Source: Austropuccinia psidii (taxonomy: Eukaryota; Basidiomycota; Pucciniomycetes; Pucciniales; Sphaerophragmiaceae). From it: 64,000 nt of DNA. Below the pieces are notes generated by a model. The model was not told the origin of the DNA. It did no database searches and saw only the letters and a program-made list of their open reading frames with translations. The position numbers and the translations under genes are program-made. Shown piece by piece: positions 12,880 through 25,074 of the stretch. The first letter of the stretch is position 1. Every line of letters starts with the position of its first letter. Location: assembly GCA_023105745.1 (NCBI GenBank), contig JALGQZ010000009.1, positions 17,346,564-17,410,563 on the forward strand, written 5' to 3'.

Positions 12880-13995
12880 ACTTCATTTCAAAGTAAGGAA
12901 GCCTTGGCTTCTGACAAAAATTGCTAGCAGAAATCAAAGACCATGAAGTGGAGATCATGCTTAATTTTGACAGTCCTTATTATACACTACTAGGAGAAAC
13001 AGCTTACCCAGGTAGCCCTAGGGAAATAGAAGCATTGGAAACTCAGATTGATGAGTATAGAAAATCTGGACACAATGAGTAAGTAGAATCTACAGCACCT
13101 GTAGACATTACTTGGAGTTATTCAAAGTCAAGGATGGTTGGCTATTCCAGAGAATTGAAGACCTATACTATCTCAGATGGGTATCTCTTTCTTAGAATTT
13201 ATTAATATTTGACTCAATTATCCAAATAAAGATTAATTACTTCTATGGATTAGTTTGAATATTTCCATTAGAGTTTTCTGAAACCTCATGCTAGAGTTTA
13301 TTGAGAGTAATTACTCATAGTGGTACTTATGAATAATTCAGCATGCCTTTTGTAATGGAAAATCAACCCTATCATTATTGAATAAATATAAACGACATTT
13401 TCCTAGATTAATTATCAGAGGAATGGTTAATAATTTGTATATATGAAATTATCATTTGTTCAGAGACCTTTCAATTTCTTTGTGAGGGACTTTTATTTGT
13501 ACGTAAGAATATTCTTCAAGTGAGAATGAAAATATCTCTTGAAAATGTAGTTTTGGGCTGAATGAGCTTAAGGCTCTGGGACATGTAGCTTCAGGACTGA
13601 GCCTTTTTTCTGGAACAAAAATCATTGCAGTCTTACTGAGAAAGATTTCTCAGAACATAAAGGAAATTATCTCATTCTGAGGGCTTGATAGTTATTACAG
13701 GAAACACTTCATATATTTTGCAATCAATTTCAAATCACTATATAGAATATGTGATCAAAATATTTCCTTGAGATGACACAAGAAAGGATTCAGTAATATG
13801 AAAAGATTAACCATTCCTTCAAGCACGAATCATTCATATTGATTCCATCCTGGAAAATTCCTTTCAATATATATATTTATGCATGTGATGATTTAGGGGA
13901 AGCTATTCATGAAGTTAAAGTTGTCAATTGAAAGCCTCATTAAGGGCTAATTTTCTTCATTTCAAGACAAATAAATCCCACTGAAGCTCAATATT
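12880..13995 (+). pseudogene. reverse transcriptase remnant of gypsy-B
   Basis: The similarity starts with ASD and runs through KDHEVEIMLN, EALETQIDE, GHNE and KSRMVGY. It continues through a motif-A-like ITSMD, then LNELKALGHVASGLSL and SLYRICDQ near 13,730-13,770, all in Ty3/gypsy RT order. At 13,438-13,450 the catalytic YIDD box is damaged: TATATA runs straight into TGAA, losing both Asp codons. There are many stops. In an intact copy this domain would copy element RNA into DNA. Confidence 0.75.
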
Positions 13996-14034
13996 GATTC
14001 AACTGAATAGAGAACCTTTTCCTTTTATAGGCTT

Positions 14035-14134
14035 TTGGAAATCTTAAACATTATCTTTATAGTATCTTTTGAGTTCATTACTGATTTTGATGCTGTTAAA
14101 TCACTTCTTGACATGAACACTCTTAATATAAAAA
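14035..14134 (+). pseudogene. RNase H of gypsy-B, left part
   Basis: This short open piece reads F-E-F-I-T-D-F-D-A-V-K-S-L-L-D-M-N-T-L-N, the RNase H block with the conserved TD. It stops at TATAAAAA (14,127-14,134), where a TIR element has been inserted. Coding similarity resumes after the second copy of TATAAAAA at 15,458-15,465. Confidence 0.7.
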
Positions 14135-15465
14135 AGGTATTGGTAAACACACGTAAGATTTTAGTAAAAACATGTAATCCCTTATGTGTTTTTACCAATT
14201 TATGGCTGAAACACGTAAGTGCCTATATTTTTCAAAAACATTTCTCAGGATCAGTTTTGAGGTTTTTTTCAAACTTTTTTGCCATATTTTTCCCAACACG
14301 GGATGTCAATATCCACAAATTTTTTTCAATTTTCTTTTTTGGCCAAATTTGGCCAAATGGCCTATTTTTTTTAAAAAAAATCATTATATATGTTCCGACT
14401 TATTAATTTACATAATCTTTTTTGAAATAAAGGGCAAAATCTTGAGAATAAAGAACCAGAAGCCCAAAATTTGGCGATTTTTTTGCCAGGACAATTGTAG
14501 GCCCAAAAAGTCCCTTTTTTACATTTTTTGTTCATGTTTGTAATTAACTTGAAAATGCCATTTATGACATCAATTGAGTTAGAAATGTAATTTATGAGGA
14601 GTGGAAGTTGAAATTCCATTTGTGGTACTAAAAGTGCCATTTATGGTATCAAAGTTGTCATAAATGGCATCACGAATGACATAATAATTCCATAAATGGC
14701 ATCAAGAATGACATAAAGATGCCATTTATGGCCATAGTATTGGCATAATTTGAATTGAAACAATGCCATAAATGTAATTGTATGGCATTGTTAAGGCCAT
14801 TAATAATGGAATTAATGGTTTAAAAAATGCCATAAATGGAATTGTTAATGTCATTTTTGGCCTTGAAAATGCCGTTAATGGCCTCAACAATGGCATTAAT
14901 GGACTTGACAATACCATAAATGGCATTGACAATTCCATTTATGGAATCAATAATTCCAATTATGACATTTTTAAGGCCATTCATTCCATTTTTAATGGCC
15001 TCAAAAATGGCATGAATGGCCTTATTTTATTAATTCCATAAATTGCATTGTTAATGTGATTTATGGAATTAACACTCCCATTTGTGGCATTAACAATGCA
15101 ATTGATGGAATTAATAATGCCATTTATAGAATTAATAATGCCATTTATGGGATTAATAATACCATTTATGGCATTAAAAATTACATTTGTGGCATTAAAA
15201 ATTCAATTTATGGAATCAATAATGCCATTTATGGCATTAATAATTCCCTTTATTGCATTGTTAATGCTATTGATAGCCTTCAAAATTCCATTAATTGCAT
15301 TAATAATGCCATTAATGGCATTAATGGAATCATAAATGCCATAAATAGCCAGATTTCAGTCAAAAACCACCCCTTACATGTTTTTACCAACTGATGGTAA
15401 AAACACGTAAGTTTTTAGTAAAAACACATAAGCTCTTACGTGTTTTTACCAATACCCTATAAAAA
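14127..15465. mobile_element. TIR element (14,135-15,457) with 8-bp duplication, hAT-like MITE
   Basis: The ends are inverted repeats: the left reads GGTATTGGTAAACACACGTA and the right, reverse-complemented, GGTATTGGTAAAAACACGTA. Both sides carry TATAAAAA (14,127-14,134 and 15,458-15,465), an 8-bp target duplication. The insertion splits the RNase H of gypsy-B, so the boundaries are supported by three lines. Near each end CTTACGTGTTTTTACC-like words recur in both orientations as subterminal repeats. No transposase is encoded. Most of the interior is a 21-bp tandem repeat (separate entry). The 8-bp duplication suggests hAT, but the TIR itself is not a familiar hAT end, so family assignment is tentative. 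Confidence 0.75.
14540..15345. repeat. 21-bp minisatellite inside the TIR element
   Basis: Diverged tandem units of 21 bp have the core ATTAATAATGCCATTTATGG. Each unit carries a near-palindrome, GCCATTTATGGC or GCCATAAATGGC, so the single strand could fold into serial hairpins. Because 21 is a multiple of three, long stop-free frames arise (14,778-15,041 and 15,056-15,394) that spell a seven-residue repeat like I-N-N-A-I-Y-G. More than one frame is open over parts of it, and I do not regard them as genes. Confidence 0.8.
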
Positions 15466-15735
15466 CTTTAAGGTGGCAGATTTCTATACAGTAGTACAGG
15501 GTTAATATGACCATAGCACATAAAACTGGAAATATTCACAAGAATACTAATGGTTTAAATAGATGGGAATTACTCAATAAAACCTATGATGAATCCTATG
15601 TCTCTGAAAATGCAGAACCCAAGACTCCAATTGAGGTAATTGTAATTGTGGTATTCCATACCTTTTTTGGCTTCAAGCCCACAGCAGAAATTTCATTTTA
15701 CCTGAAAGAGGTCACAAATAAACAGAAAGAATAAG
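15466..15735 (+). pseudogene. RNase H end and linker of gypsy-B, right part
   Basis: After the second TATAAAAA the reading continues to M-T-I-A-H-K-T-G-N-I-H-K-N-T-N-G-L-N-R-W, the C-terminal RNase H block (normally ..HK.GN.H.NADGLSRW), then S-E-N-A-E-P-K-T-P-I-E of the linker to integrase. Similarity fades between about 15,660 and 15,830. The Asp of the ADGLSR box is Asn here. Confidence 0.75.
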
Positions 15736-18700
15736 GTAAGACTTTAAAACTAATCATTGTAGATCTTGAATCAGACACAATAATCAAGGAATTTAGCTTA
15801 TTTAATTATAAGACAAAGTTCTAATAGTAAAATAGAGCCCCAAATTACACTAAATAGCCTTGATATTATCAAGGCTACGCTTAAAATCAAGCAAGATACA
15901 AGGAGAAAGTCTGAAAGATCATAAAAAGTAATATGACCTTCACCTCAGCTTCCTGAGAAACCCTCCAACCCCCAAATATAGCATACAATGAGAAACACTT
16001 ACTCAAAAAGGAAAGGAAAATGGAATTCCAACAGCCAAACCAGTTAAACTTTGAGCTTTGAAAATGACTTCTATCATTCACTGAAAATGAACCTTTCATA
16101 AACACAACATTCTTCCAATAGCCAGCTTTTCTGAATAATAGCCTCAATACAATGTAAAAACCCTTGCATGAGATCATCAGCCAACCAGAATAAATAACCT
16201 GAGTACAATTGCATAATTACCTGAATGAGGGTTGATAACCTCCTTCAACAGCCCTCAAACCCCTTTCATAAGTTTAACAGCCAATTAATAGAAATTCAAA
16301 ATTCAAGACACAGAAACTCTATCAATTAAAAATAATGTTGGAAGTTGAACCACTTTTCATTAACTCAAAATTCAACCAAAAAAGACAACATCACCTTACA
16401 TAATCAGATAAATCTCTCACCATCAATAATCACTGAATTCTGCGCAAACTCGCTAGCTCAATACCCTTTTCAGATATAATAGCCTAGAGGGGTATATCAC
16501 ACAATCTTGAATTCCTGAAGGGGTAAAATTAAGTCTTATGGTGCAAAATAAGGTACCCATGGAGAACAAGAGGTACCTCAAACAACGTAAATCAAGCCTC
16601 TTTCTCACACATTTTTTCTTCCCTTAATCATTGTAGTTAGTACTATTTAATTATCATTTTCAGATAAATAGAGAGTATAAAACAATCCCTTAAACTAGCA
16701 GGTATTCTATTTATTCACCATAAGAAAACTGGCTACACATTACAGCAGTTGTAGTATTTGGAAATCAGCTTGGACCCATCCTGGAATGATCTGGGACCCT
16801 TGTTGTGAACTAGGTTATACACAGGACCTCAATGTTTGGTAGTACTCCAAGCTCTTCCAAGCCACTGGAATATTAAATAATTTACAAGAGTCTATTCCTT
16901 TTTTCAGATTGTTGTATTAAATGGATGACATAGTATATGAAGATGCTGTTCATTTTTCTCTTCATCATCAAATCAATACTTTTCAAGATAAAAAATTGAA
17001 TCCCAAAATTTATTTTAAATTCAAACAATCCCAGTCTTTTTTAAGGAAGAAAGAATTAAAATCCATTATAAAAAATGATCAAAGCCTTTATATGTGTTTA
17101 TTCATGACTTATTATTACTTGGTAGCAGAATTAATTCTTATTTCTTTTTGAAAAGTTGTCTCACAAATATCAAAATCAGTTTTTTCTAACCAAAGCCTGT
17201 TCTGAAGAAACTGGAGTAATTGGAACATATTTTTCTTTAATTTTTGAAGTTTCAGAACCTCAGAGGCAGCATATAAAGGATTTTAACTGTTTTCATAAAA
17301 TTATTTCCCAAAAATCCAAAGAATTGTATATATATTTTATGTTTATGGATTAGAACTCCCAGAAATTTATTATTATTTCTTTCATTTGTTTTAATTTTCT
17401 CATTCCCTTTTGTCACTAATTCTTTTAATCAATTTCTACTATTAACACCAACATTGATTTTTTGTGAAGGGAATTTCCCCTCCTCTGGCTTGTTTGAAGG
17501 TTTTGTTTCTCAATTAAAAAGCAAATTAGTGTTATCTATGAAATGAAGCACCTACTGCTAGAGGAAATCAGAAAATTTAAAATAAAATTACAGTAAAGGT
17601 CCCTTAATGGAAGCTACTGTAAAATTGTCGATTATTTTTGACAATATTACATAAGAAACTATTACAGCACCTGTACTGTAACAAAATCAACAAATGTGAA
17701 AATGTTTACAGTAGCAGTTCTTGTAAAAAACTGCTACTGTAATTTTTATTGAAAAACCAATTATAAAAGTAATTAAAAGCAAATTTGAAAATATAAGAGA
17801 AAAAACTCAGGAAAATTACAAAAAAAACATGAAAAAGCAAAATTTCATCAGAAATCAAAATAAAATGTTACTGCAAAGCATGCATGCAACAACTCAAAAA
17901 AATGAAATTAAAAAGAATGAATAGAGTAGCAAAAAGGCAGTTTTTGAGATTGCTTTTATCCAATGAAGATAAAAAAAATTTCATTGTAATAGTAAAAGAA
18001 AATTCAATGAACCTCTCATGAATGATCTTATAATTCATTTTTCTTAGTTAAACCCATCATTCTTCATAAATTATTTGTTCAAAAAAAATCAAGATGTTTT
18101 TTGTGGTTTTTTGTGCTTCTGTTTGCTCTTTTAAAGATAAATCTCAATGATATGTATGTTTCAAAAAGAATTTGGAAACAGCGATAGAAATATATATTGA
18201 ATTCAATATGGCTCCAATTATATTTGTCATAAATTAAAATAATTTTTGTTTAAATAAGAAAAGACAAGTTAGCTTAATCTCGAAGAGCTGTCTTCCTATA
18301 AAGCAGATTATTATGTCAAAAACAATCAATAAACTTGATTTTTCTTGATTCTTGTTCAAATATTTTCAACATTCAGATTAACTATAATGTTTCAATTTTC
18401 AAAGCTTCAACAGAATTTCATTCAATTTCCAGATAGATATACTTGAAAGTTTTTATCATAATATCACTTATAAAATCATATAATTAATGCTTATTTCTGA
18501 TAATTAATCCATTTTTTGGGAAAAACCTTAATTCTTGGGCTTGATAATTACTTAATAGCCACTTTTCACATATTCCCATTAAAAAATAATAATAAAAGTG
18601 ACAATTCCTTGATAAATTCTTCATAATTACAACTGAATAACTGAAAAATGATTCAGATAATGTTTTGATTACAAGTGGAAATGGCTCTGAAGTAATATTT

Positions 18701-21380
18701 TTTCCACTTCAAGCTTAATTTCAAAGATTGTCTAGCTTAAGTATGTGGTCTCCCTGTATTAAGTTCTACTTTTATAAGCTCTTTTTCCCTTTTATTAAGC
18801 ATAAATAGCAAATAAAAACAAGAATTATCTTCCAATTATCTTGTAGAAACACTTGAAATAGCTGTATATATAGTTTTCCTAATTACACTCTATAAAGAGC
18901 GTTTTGTCTTGAATCTGTCATTATTTTGGGATTTCTGAATTTATCAAAGTAATACCAGCTTCAAAATAATACTAGAAGATTTATAGATATGTTTTGAGAA
19001 ATATTCTTTTTTGAAAAAACCAACTTCTACCAATTTTTTTGCCTTAATATTATAAAGAATTTCTATTATTTGAGAGCAACTGATTTAATTTGTTTCATTA
19101 ATTTATAAATCTGAAGCTTTTAATTTTCTCAATTGCTGTTGATAATATATATTATAACAGATTAAATTAGCAAAATATTTCTATGAATAGGTCCCCTATA
19201 CATTTGAGGAAATATTATTGTAGAGAACTTGGAAAATTATTCTCTGAATTAGTTTGGCTAATATTGATATTTTATATTTCAGTATTGAGAAATTCAAAAA
19301 TTAATGCTGTAATACTTAAAGTTATTGACCAACCAAATTCATGCATAATCTTAATTTTTCCAGTTCAAAAAAGTCCTTCATATATCCCAACCATTTTAAG
19401 AGAGGTTTAATATCAAGGAAATGCAAGTAAAAATTTAGAGAGCCTATATAATACAGTCAATATGATAAAAAATACATTGAATAGCAAGATATCTTGATAT
19501 GGTGTTTTCAAATGATAAAATAATTTTTGAAATTAAGTTTTAGCCATATTGGTACATGAATATCAAATTCCCTCAAAATTCACAACAATAATTGAATTAT
19601 TTGAGCTTTATTTCAGTTCTTGTTGCATAAAATACCATAAATTGCTTTAAATAAGACCAAGAATTATTTTATTTTCCACATATTGAAGTAATTCACCAGA
19701 TATAGATGGTTAAATCAGAATATATAATTTCTCCTAAGTAATATAAAACTTGAGTCTCAGTTGGTATCAATGAATGAAATAATTTAATTTTCTTAAAAAT
19801 TAAAGAAATCACTGTCGTTCATTGTTATTAATATTTGGAATTCTTTTAATGAGAACAATGTTTAAATGAATATTGGAATAGTTTTCATTTTACACCATGA
19901 ATTCCTAAAATAAAAAGGTCCAAAGCCCAATCTTTTACTTTGAACACTTATATTGTCCAGATATATTCTTCAAAGGCTCCTATCAACAAGTTCATGGGAT
20001 GACATATGGGGTATAGTGCTTCAATATATAATACATTTTGTGTGTTTCTACTCAAAATTACTTAATCCCATTGATATTGACAGATGTTTTCCATTTTCAT
20101 TAAGATATTCCCCTCAAAAAAGAAAAATATGAGGGATAGAAAGTTTCACAAAAAACATCCTTTAATTGATAGTAAACCGTTCCATGGTAGTGTATACTTT
20201 TCATGAGACTTATATGTGAATAAAGCCCCAAATTCTCCAAGAAATTTCATCATTTATGAAAATCTTTTTTGAAACTTGAAAGTTTCCAATTTATATATTA
20301 TTTAACTTTAGGCTCCCACAAGTGAGATTTAAAGAGAATTAATATTGAATCCTGAATATAACGGTTAAAATATATAAGAAAGAGCCTAAAAGGTTCAATC
20401 TTTTTTAAATGAAATGATAAGAAGAAATAGAGAAGACTGAAACAAAGAGAAATTGAAGAAAGTCTTTGAATCAGGTGTTTTCATTGATTGAACTTTGACA
20501 AGACTAACAAGGAAATTCTCTTGAGTCAACCAAATCAATAATCTGTGGCTTGCATATGTGGCTTCAATTTCTTCCAAAACTTCTATTTCTAAATTCAATT
20601 TCTGTCCTATGTCCAGCCTGAATCCAACCTATTTGCAATATCAAATTCCAAATGCAACACCTGCTGTCAGGTGTGGCCAATTTTCTCATGTTGATTCTTA
20701 TATTATTTCGGAAACTAGAAGGAAGTCTAGAAATTATTGTATCATTTTATGCTCAGTATCAAATATCAGTAGGTAAAGAAGTAGAAATTCATTGTTATTT
20801 ATGATTATACTTACCCTTATTATAAGCTCATATGATGAGTAGTCATCGTAATATTCTAATGAGCTCATATCACGCTTTTTTCTGATCAATACCCACTGTT
20901 GAAGTCAGATACACATCAAAAAGATAGCTTATTCATTACTATTAACTGAAAATTACCCAATAGAACATCTAAAAAAACACTTGAACCTTTTACAAATTTC
21001 TTTGTTTAATTCATTATAAAACAATAATATAAAAAGCAAATAGTCTTACTACAATATTACAAACAAGATAAATTTTATAAATTACCTCAAGATGGCCTTG
21101 TTTATGGTTAGTCTGATTCTTAATTAGGTCTTATCAGAGACTTTTAAATTAGTCTTCCCTATCTATAAAGCCACAATCTTCATTTTTGATTAGTGAGCTC
21201 AGTAGAAAGATTGTTTTGGTATATTCAGAAGGGAAGGTAAAGCACCATTATAATCCTTGGTTACAGGAACTTTCAGAAATTAAAAACTTATCTCCTGTGT
21301 TTTCTCCCTCACGTACTTCCTTATCTGAATCCCACACTAAAAATAGCTCCAAAATTTCATAGATGTCTGAAGATAATTCT
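15736..21380. other. unassigned AT-rich block between RNase H and integrase of gypsy-B
   Basis: About 5.6 kb separates the RNase H linker from the integrase. Small open frames occur (16,921-17,151, 17,156-17,353, 19,183-19,410, 20,558-20,776), but I recognise no domain in them. A pair of TTACAGTA hairpins lies at 17,588-17,742. The last part, 21,110-21,370, resembles 2,555-2,820. The block may be a decayed inserted element, or a junction between two gypsy-B copies. Confidence 0.5.
17588..17742. repeat. paired TTACAGTA foldbacks
   Basis: TTACAGTAGCAGTT and its exact reverse complement AACTGCTACTGTAA (17,706-17,719 and 17,729-17,742) form a 14-bp stem with a 9-base loop. A second, looser foldback with TTACAGTA...TACTGTAA arms lies at 17,588-17,622. 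The arrangement resembles the end of a small inverted-repeat element, but no partner end or target duplication was found. Confidence 0.6.
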
Positions 21381-22900
21381 TTGATAAAGTTAGAGAAATC
21401 TATGACAAACATAAGAACTTTAATATTCTTATCTTCATAATTGAAAAAAAAATCTAAGATACAGATTTACCTAGTTTTTCAGATTATTTATTCAAAGCAT
21501 AATATGATAATGGAAGGTTCTATTTATTTGATTGTATTCTTTATCATAGGTCTAAACATGCATGTGATGGTCTTGTGTAGTAGTATGCCAATGAACACCA
21601 TACCACTAGACACCCATGACAGAATTGATGCTTTCAATCTGTCTTAATACAGAAAAATTGAAAGAATTAAGAAATTTTCTTGGTGCACATCTTGGAGAAA
21701 AGATGTCATTGAGTACTGTCACAGATGTGACAGATGTAAAAAGGCTAATAAAGCTATTGGTAAATTTTTTGGCTCGATGATGCATATCCCACAATCAAGT
21801 ACCCCATGGAAATTGTTTCAAATCAATTGTGTAGCTACCTTACCACCTGGTAGTTAGAAAAGCTACAATGAATTTCTTGTCATTGTAGACAGATATAACA
21901 AAACTCCATACTTCTTACCATTTCATAAAGGTGAAAAGCTATGGATACAGATCTTCTAATTACTGGTCTCTTCAAAAATATCATGAGTGATAGAGACTAA
22001 AAACCTACTTTACCCTTATGGACAAAGCTACATAAGCTTTTGGGAACTAAAATATCATTTACAAAAGCTTACCATCCAAAAATCATTGATAGGAAGAAAG
22101 AATGATTTAGAAGCTTGAGTAAATGATCCAAGTATTTTGTTCTTGCGGAATTGAGCTTAAGGATTCTGATAACATTACCCATTTCTGGTTCACACTTATG
22201 TAAGAGTTGGAGTTAGCCTAAAAGACCTCATTCTATTTATCAATACAAACACTACTGAGATTTTGGCAAAATGATGGAACCCCAAACTTCAAGTTGATAA
22301 TTTGAAGAAATATTTGTTATATATTCATTCAACTTCTTGATATAGTAATGAATTATGCAAAGAAACAAATGAATTAATCCTTTTAATATGCTAAAAAAAT
22401 GGGTTAAAATTAATAAGACCTCAGAGCTCAAAGTAGGGTACTTGATACTAACTTCAACATTTAACTTTGACAATATTATAGGTCAAAAGTAATTCAAATA
22501 TTCCTTTTCAGGGCCATTTATTATTAGATCTTTTCATGAGAAAAAGTGAGTAAAAGTAGAAATTCAGGGGAATTTAAAAAACCATCCAACATTTCCTGTT
22601 ATTTTAGTAAATAATTATACTTAAAGTGATAAATCATTATCTCCTTTATTAGATGAAACATACTTAGAAGGATCACCTCTTGATCAAAGTTATGAGAGAA
22701 ATGTACTCAAGTTCTATGAAAAATAGTAATTAAGATAAAGAATGAAACATAATACTTAGTTAGGTATACAAACCCACAACATAAATACTTGTAGCTCCGA
22801 GAAAAAAAATTCCTGGTTCCCTAAGCTTTCTCAATGGATTTGGGCATTAGAGGAGACTAATTCCTCAAAAACCTTTGACTCATTCTCTCACAATACTGGA
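21380..22900 (+). pseudogene. integrase and chromo-like C-terminus remnant of gypsy-B
   Basis: The reading begins with a linker block (YDNGRFYLFD... at about 21,505-21,535). It continues in broken frames with HVMVLCSSM, WRKDVIEYCHRCDRCKKANK at about 21,690-21,750 (the CC of the HHCC zinc site is kept), then LPPG and YNEFLVIVDRY. The first catalytic Asp is Asn (F-Q-I-N-C); the second block reads MSDRD followed by a stop. AYHPK, WNPKLQVDNLKK and a C-terminal SAG/chromo-like tail ending RRLIPQ follow up to about 22,870. Many stops make it non-functional. Integrase would insert element cDNA into the genome. Confidence 0.8.
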
Positions 22901-23007
22901 TCAGAGTTGAAAGTTGTGAAAGTGGATTATACCGCCCTAATATAATTTTGGTTATATTAGTGAGTGAACAATTGGAATACATTTTTTTGTGGTAGGGAAT
23001 TTCAGCC

Positions 23008-25074
23008 TGTGAGGTATTTGTAACATACACATAAGGCAACAAATAATGCTTTGAACAATCAATTCAGTAATCAAGTGACTCCAATATTTATCTTAAAGCA
23101 ATAAATGATGAAATTTGATTATAGCTTTTCTTTGGTAAACATATTTAAGACAATTATGTCATATTTGAATTTTACTCCAAAAAATAACCTACAGTAGCTT
23201 TGTATTTAAAGATACCTTAAAGAGCGCTTTCAAGAGCTATAAAAGAATCAAGAGTCCTTCAGTAAGCTTCAGAAAAAAACTTTAACAATCAATTTTTTAA
23301 AAAAGAATTGTTTAGCATATTTGAAAGTTACACCATGTATAGGTCATCTTATACAAATTTTCTCAGCTTATAGTGTGTTTTTTAGTTACTTAATTGACTT
23401 AATATATGCCATACAGGTGGTGAATCAGGTGTGAGCTCCATTTGACAGGTTTTAAAGCCATTATTGTGGCTTTAAATAAATAGAAAAGGACAAAATTTCA
23501 CCCCAAGTGGGTGGAAAAGGAAAGAGTTAAAAGGGTCCAGGGTTCCCAGAAGTTTAAATATGAAATGATTCAATTAAGGTTCTAATATTTATGGAAAGAT
23601 AATCAACCTTTCATAACATTTTAAATTGGACCTTAATTGAATAATTCAAGTCTAATCTGGTTCATCCCCAATTAGACAGGAATTTCAATCTGCAAAGAAG
23701 TTAAATCCCCCTTGAATGACTTTTCATTTAATTTTTGACAACTTTTAAAACTTAAGTAATCCTAAATATAATTGAAACCTTATCAAAGATTAAGGCTTAG
23801 TGTAAACTTCTGCATTTCGTGGAAAAGAAGCAATATATTCAAAAATGCATGAAAAAATTCAAATCTTGATGGATGTGTCTGGAATTTTCACACACATTGG
23901 AAGATATTATAATCTTTGTATAAGGAAAAAATTGATTTAAGCTTTAAAATAAAGCTTCTTGGTAAAAGACCCTGAAACATCATCTTTAACTCTAATTAAG
24001 CATTTGATAGGAAATTTTAGAAAATTAATTAAAAATATCAATCTTGATATTTTTTCTTGAATATTTTGTTTGTTCTTAAAATGGAAAAATATAATATAAA
24101 TATTATCTCATTAATATTAAATATATATTGAATATACATCTATGGGGATTAAAGCTGCTTGGAGTTAATAATGGCACTGGTAGCTTCAAAAGAAGATTTA
24201 AAATTATTGTCCTTATGGTAAGAACTCTATTTCTATCTCTGGTTTTTTGGTTTTGATATTAGCATTCCTCCTTTATCTATCTTTGAGAATTATATCTCCT
24301 TTTGGAGGCATAAAAAAAGCCTTTAATCACTGTCTTGGCTCATAATGATCAATAAATTCACCAGGAATTTTAAGTAATTAATATTTGATTACATATAAAA
24401 TCTTATATTATGGAAAATTATTATTCAGTTATTTTCTACTTCACAAATTTTAAATTAGGAAGTAAATTTTGGGGCTTGAATTATAATTTTATAATAACTA
24501 ATGATTTATTTTATCATATGAAATATTTATCTTAAAATTTCCCTAAAATCTACATATTTTCTCTAAAAGCTCTTTAATCATGCTTTATCATAGAATAATA
24601 CCTTTATTCTTTGGAGAAGTGAGCTTTAGGTGTGTCTTTAACTTATAAACATTATTTAATACTATATATGTTTTCTTTTACTTATTGAATTAAATAAAAA
24701 TTAGAAGTAAGCTTTTTTCTGAATCTCTCTTTTTATCTTAGAATGAGTCTTTTTATTAGAATTTCTCCATAATATTCATCTCTGAACAATTTTTTTTATA
24801 AATTCTGCTAAAAGTAAAAATCAATTTTATTATTTCCCACATATGATAGTATTATGAAGAGCTTTTAAGTTCATTATTATTTTAAATTTCACTGACTATA
24901 ACAGCATTAGATTAATTACAAGTTATTATAATTATCAAAAATCTTATTATTGAATTACTTAGTGATATTAATTTGTGGCTATAATAATTTATCTTAATAT
25001 ATTCCTACTGATTACATTCATAGTGCTCTTGACTTAAATTAATATTATTAAGACTTTCATAGAAAAACCTTACA
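23008..25074 (+). repeat. 3' LTR of gypsy-B
   Basis: It starts TGTGAGGTATTTGT after a purine-rich GGTAGGGAA that could be the polypurine tract, and ends CTTACA at 25,074. It aligns with 7,440-9,472 throughout. It follows the integrase remnant within about 100 bp, as expected for a 3' LTR. A short related fragment is seen again at 34,370-34,480. Confidence 0.65.

Larger units (their letters stand above)
7440..25074 (+). mobile_element. gypsy-B: old, nested Ty3/gypsy retrotransposon
   Basis: Two direct repeats of about 2.03 and 2.07 kb (7,440-9,472 and 23,008-25,074) start TGTGAGG and end CCTTACA. They bracket Gag, protease, RT, RNase H and integrase remnants in Ty3/gypsy order on the plus strand. 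The encoded protein family is one I recognise from Austropuccinia. The element has swollen to 17.6 kb because a TIR element sits in RNase H (14,135-15,457) and about 5.6 kb of foreign or rearranged DNA sits between RNase H and integrase. No matching target duplication is visible (GAGGG at 7,435-7,439; CTAAA at 25,075-25,079), so a mosaic of two related copies is possible. Confidence 0.65.

Noticed and set aside
14778..15394. Long stop-free frames encoding repeated I-N-N-A-I-Y-G heptads as a possible repeat protein
   Set aside because: They follow from a 21-bp tandem repeat without in-frame stops; other frames are open too, the units are palindromic DNA, and the whole lies inside a TIR element with no start context or splice signals.
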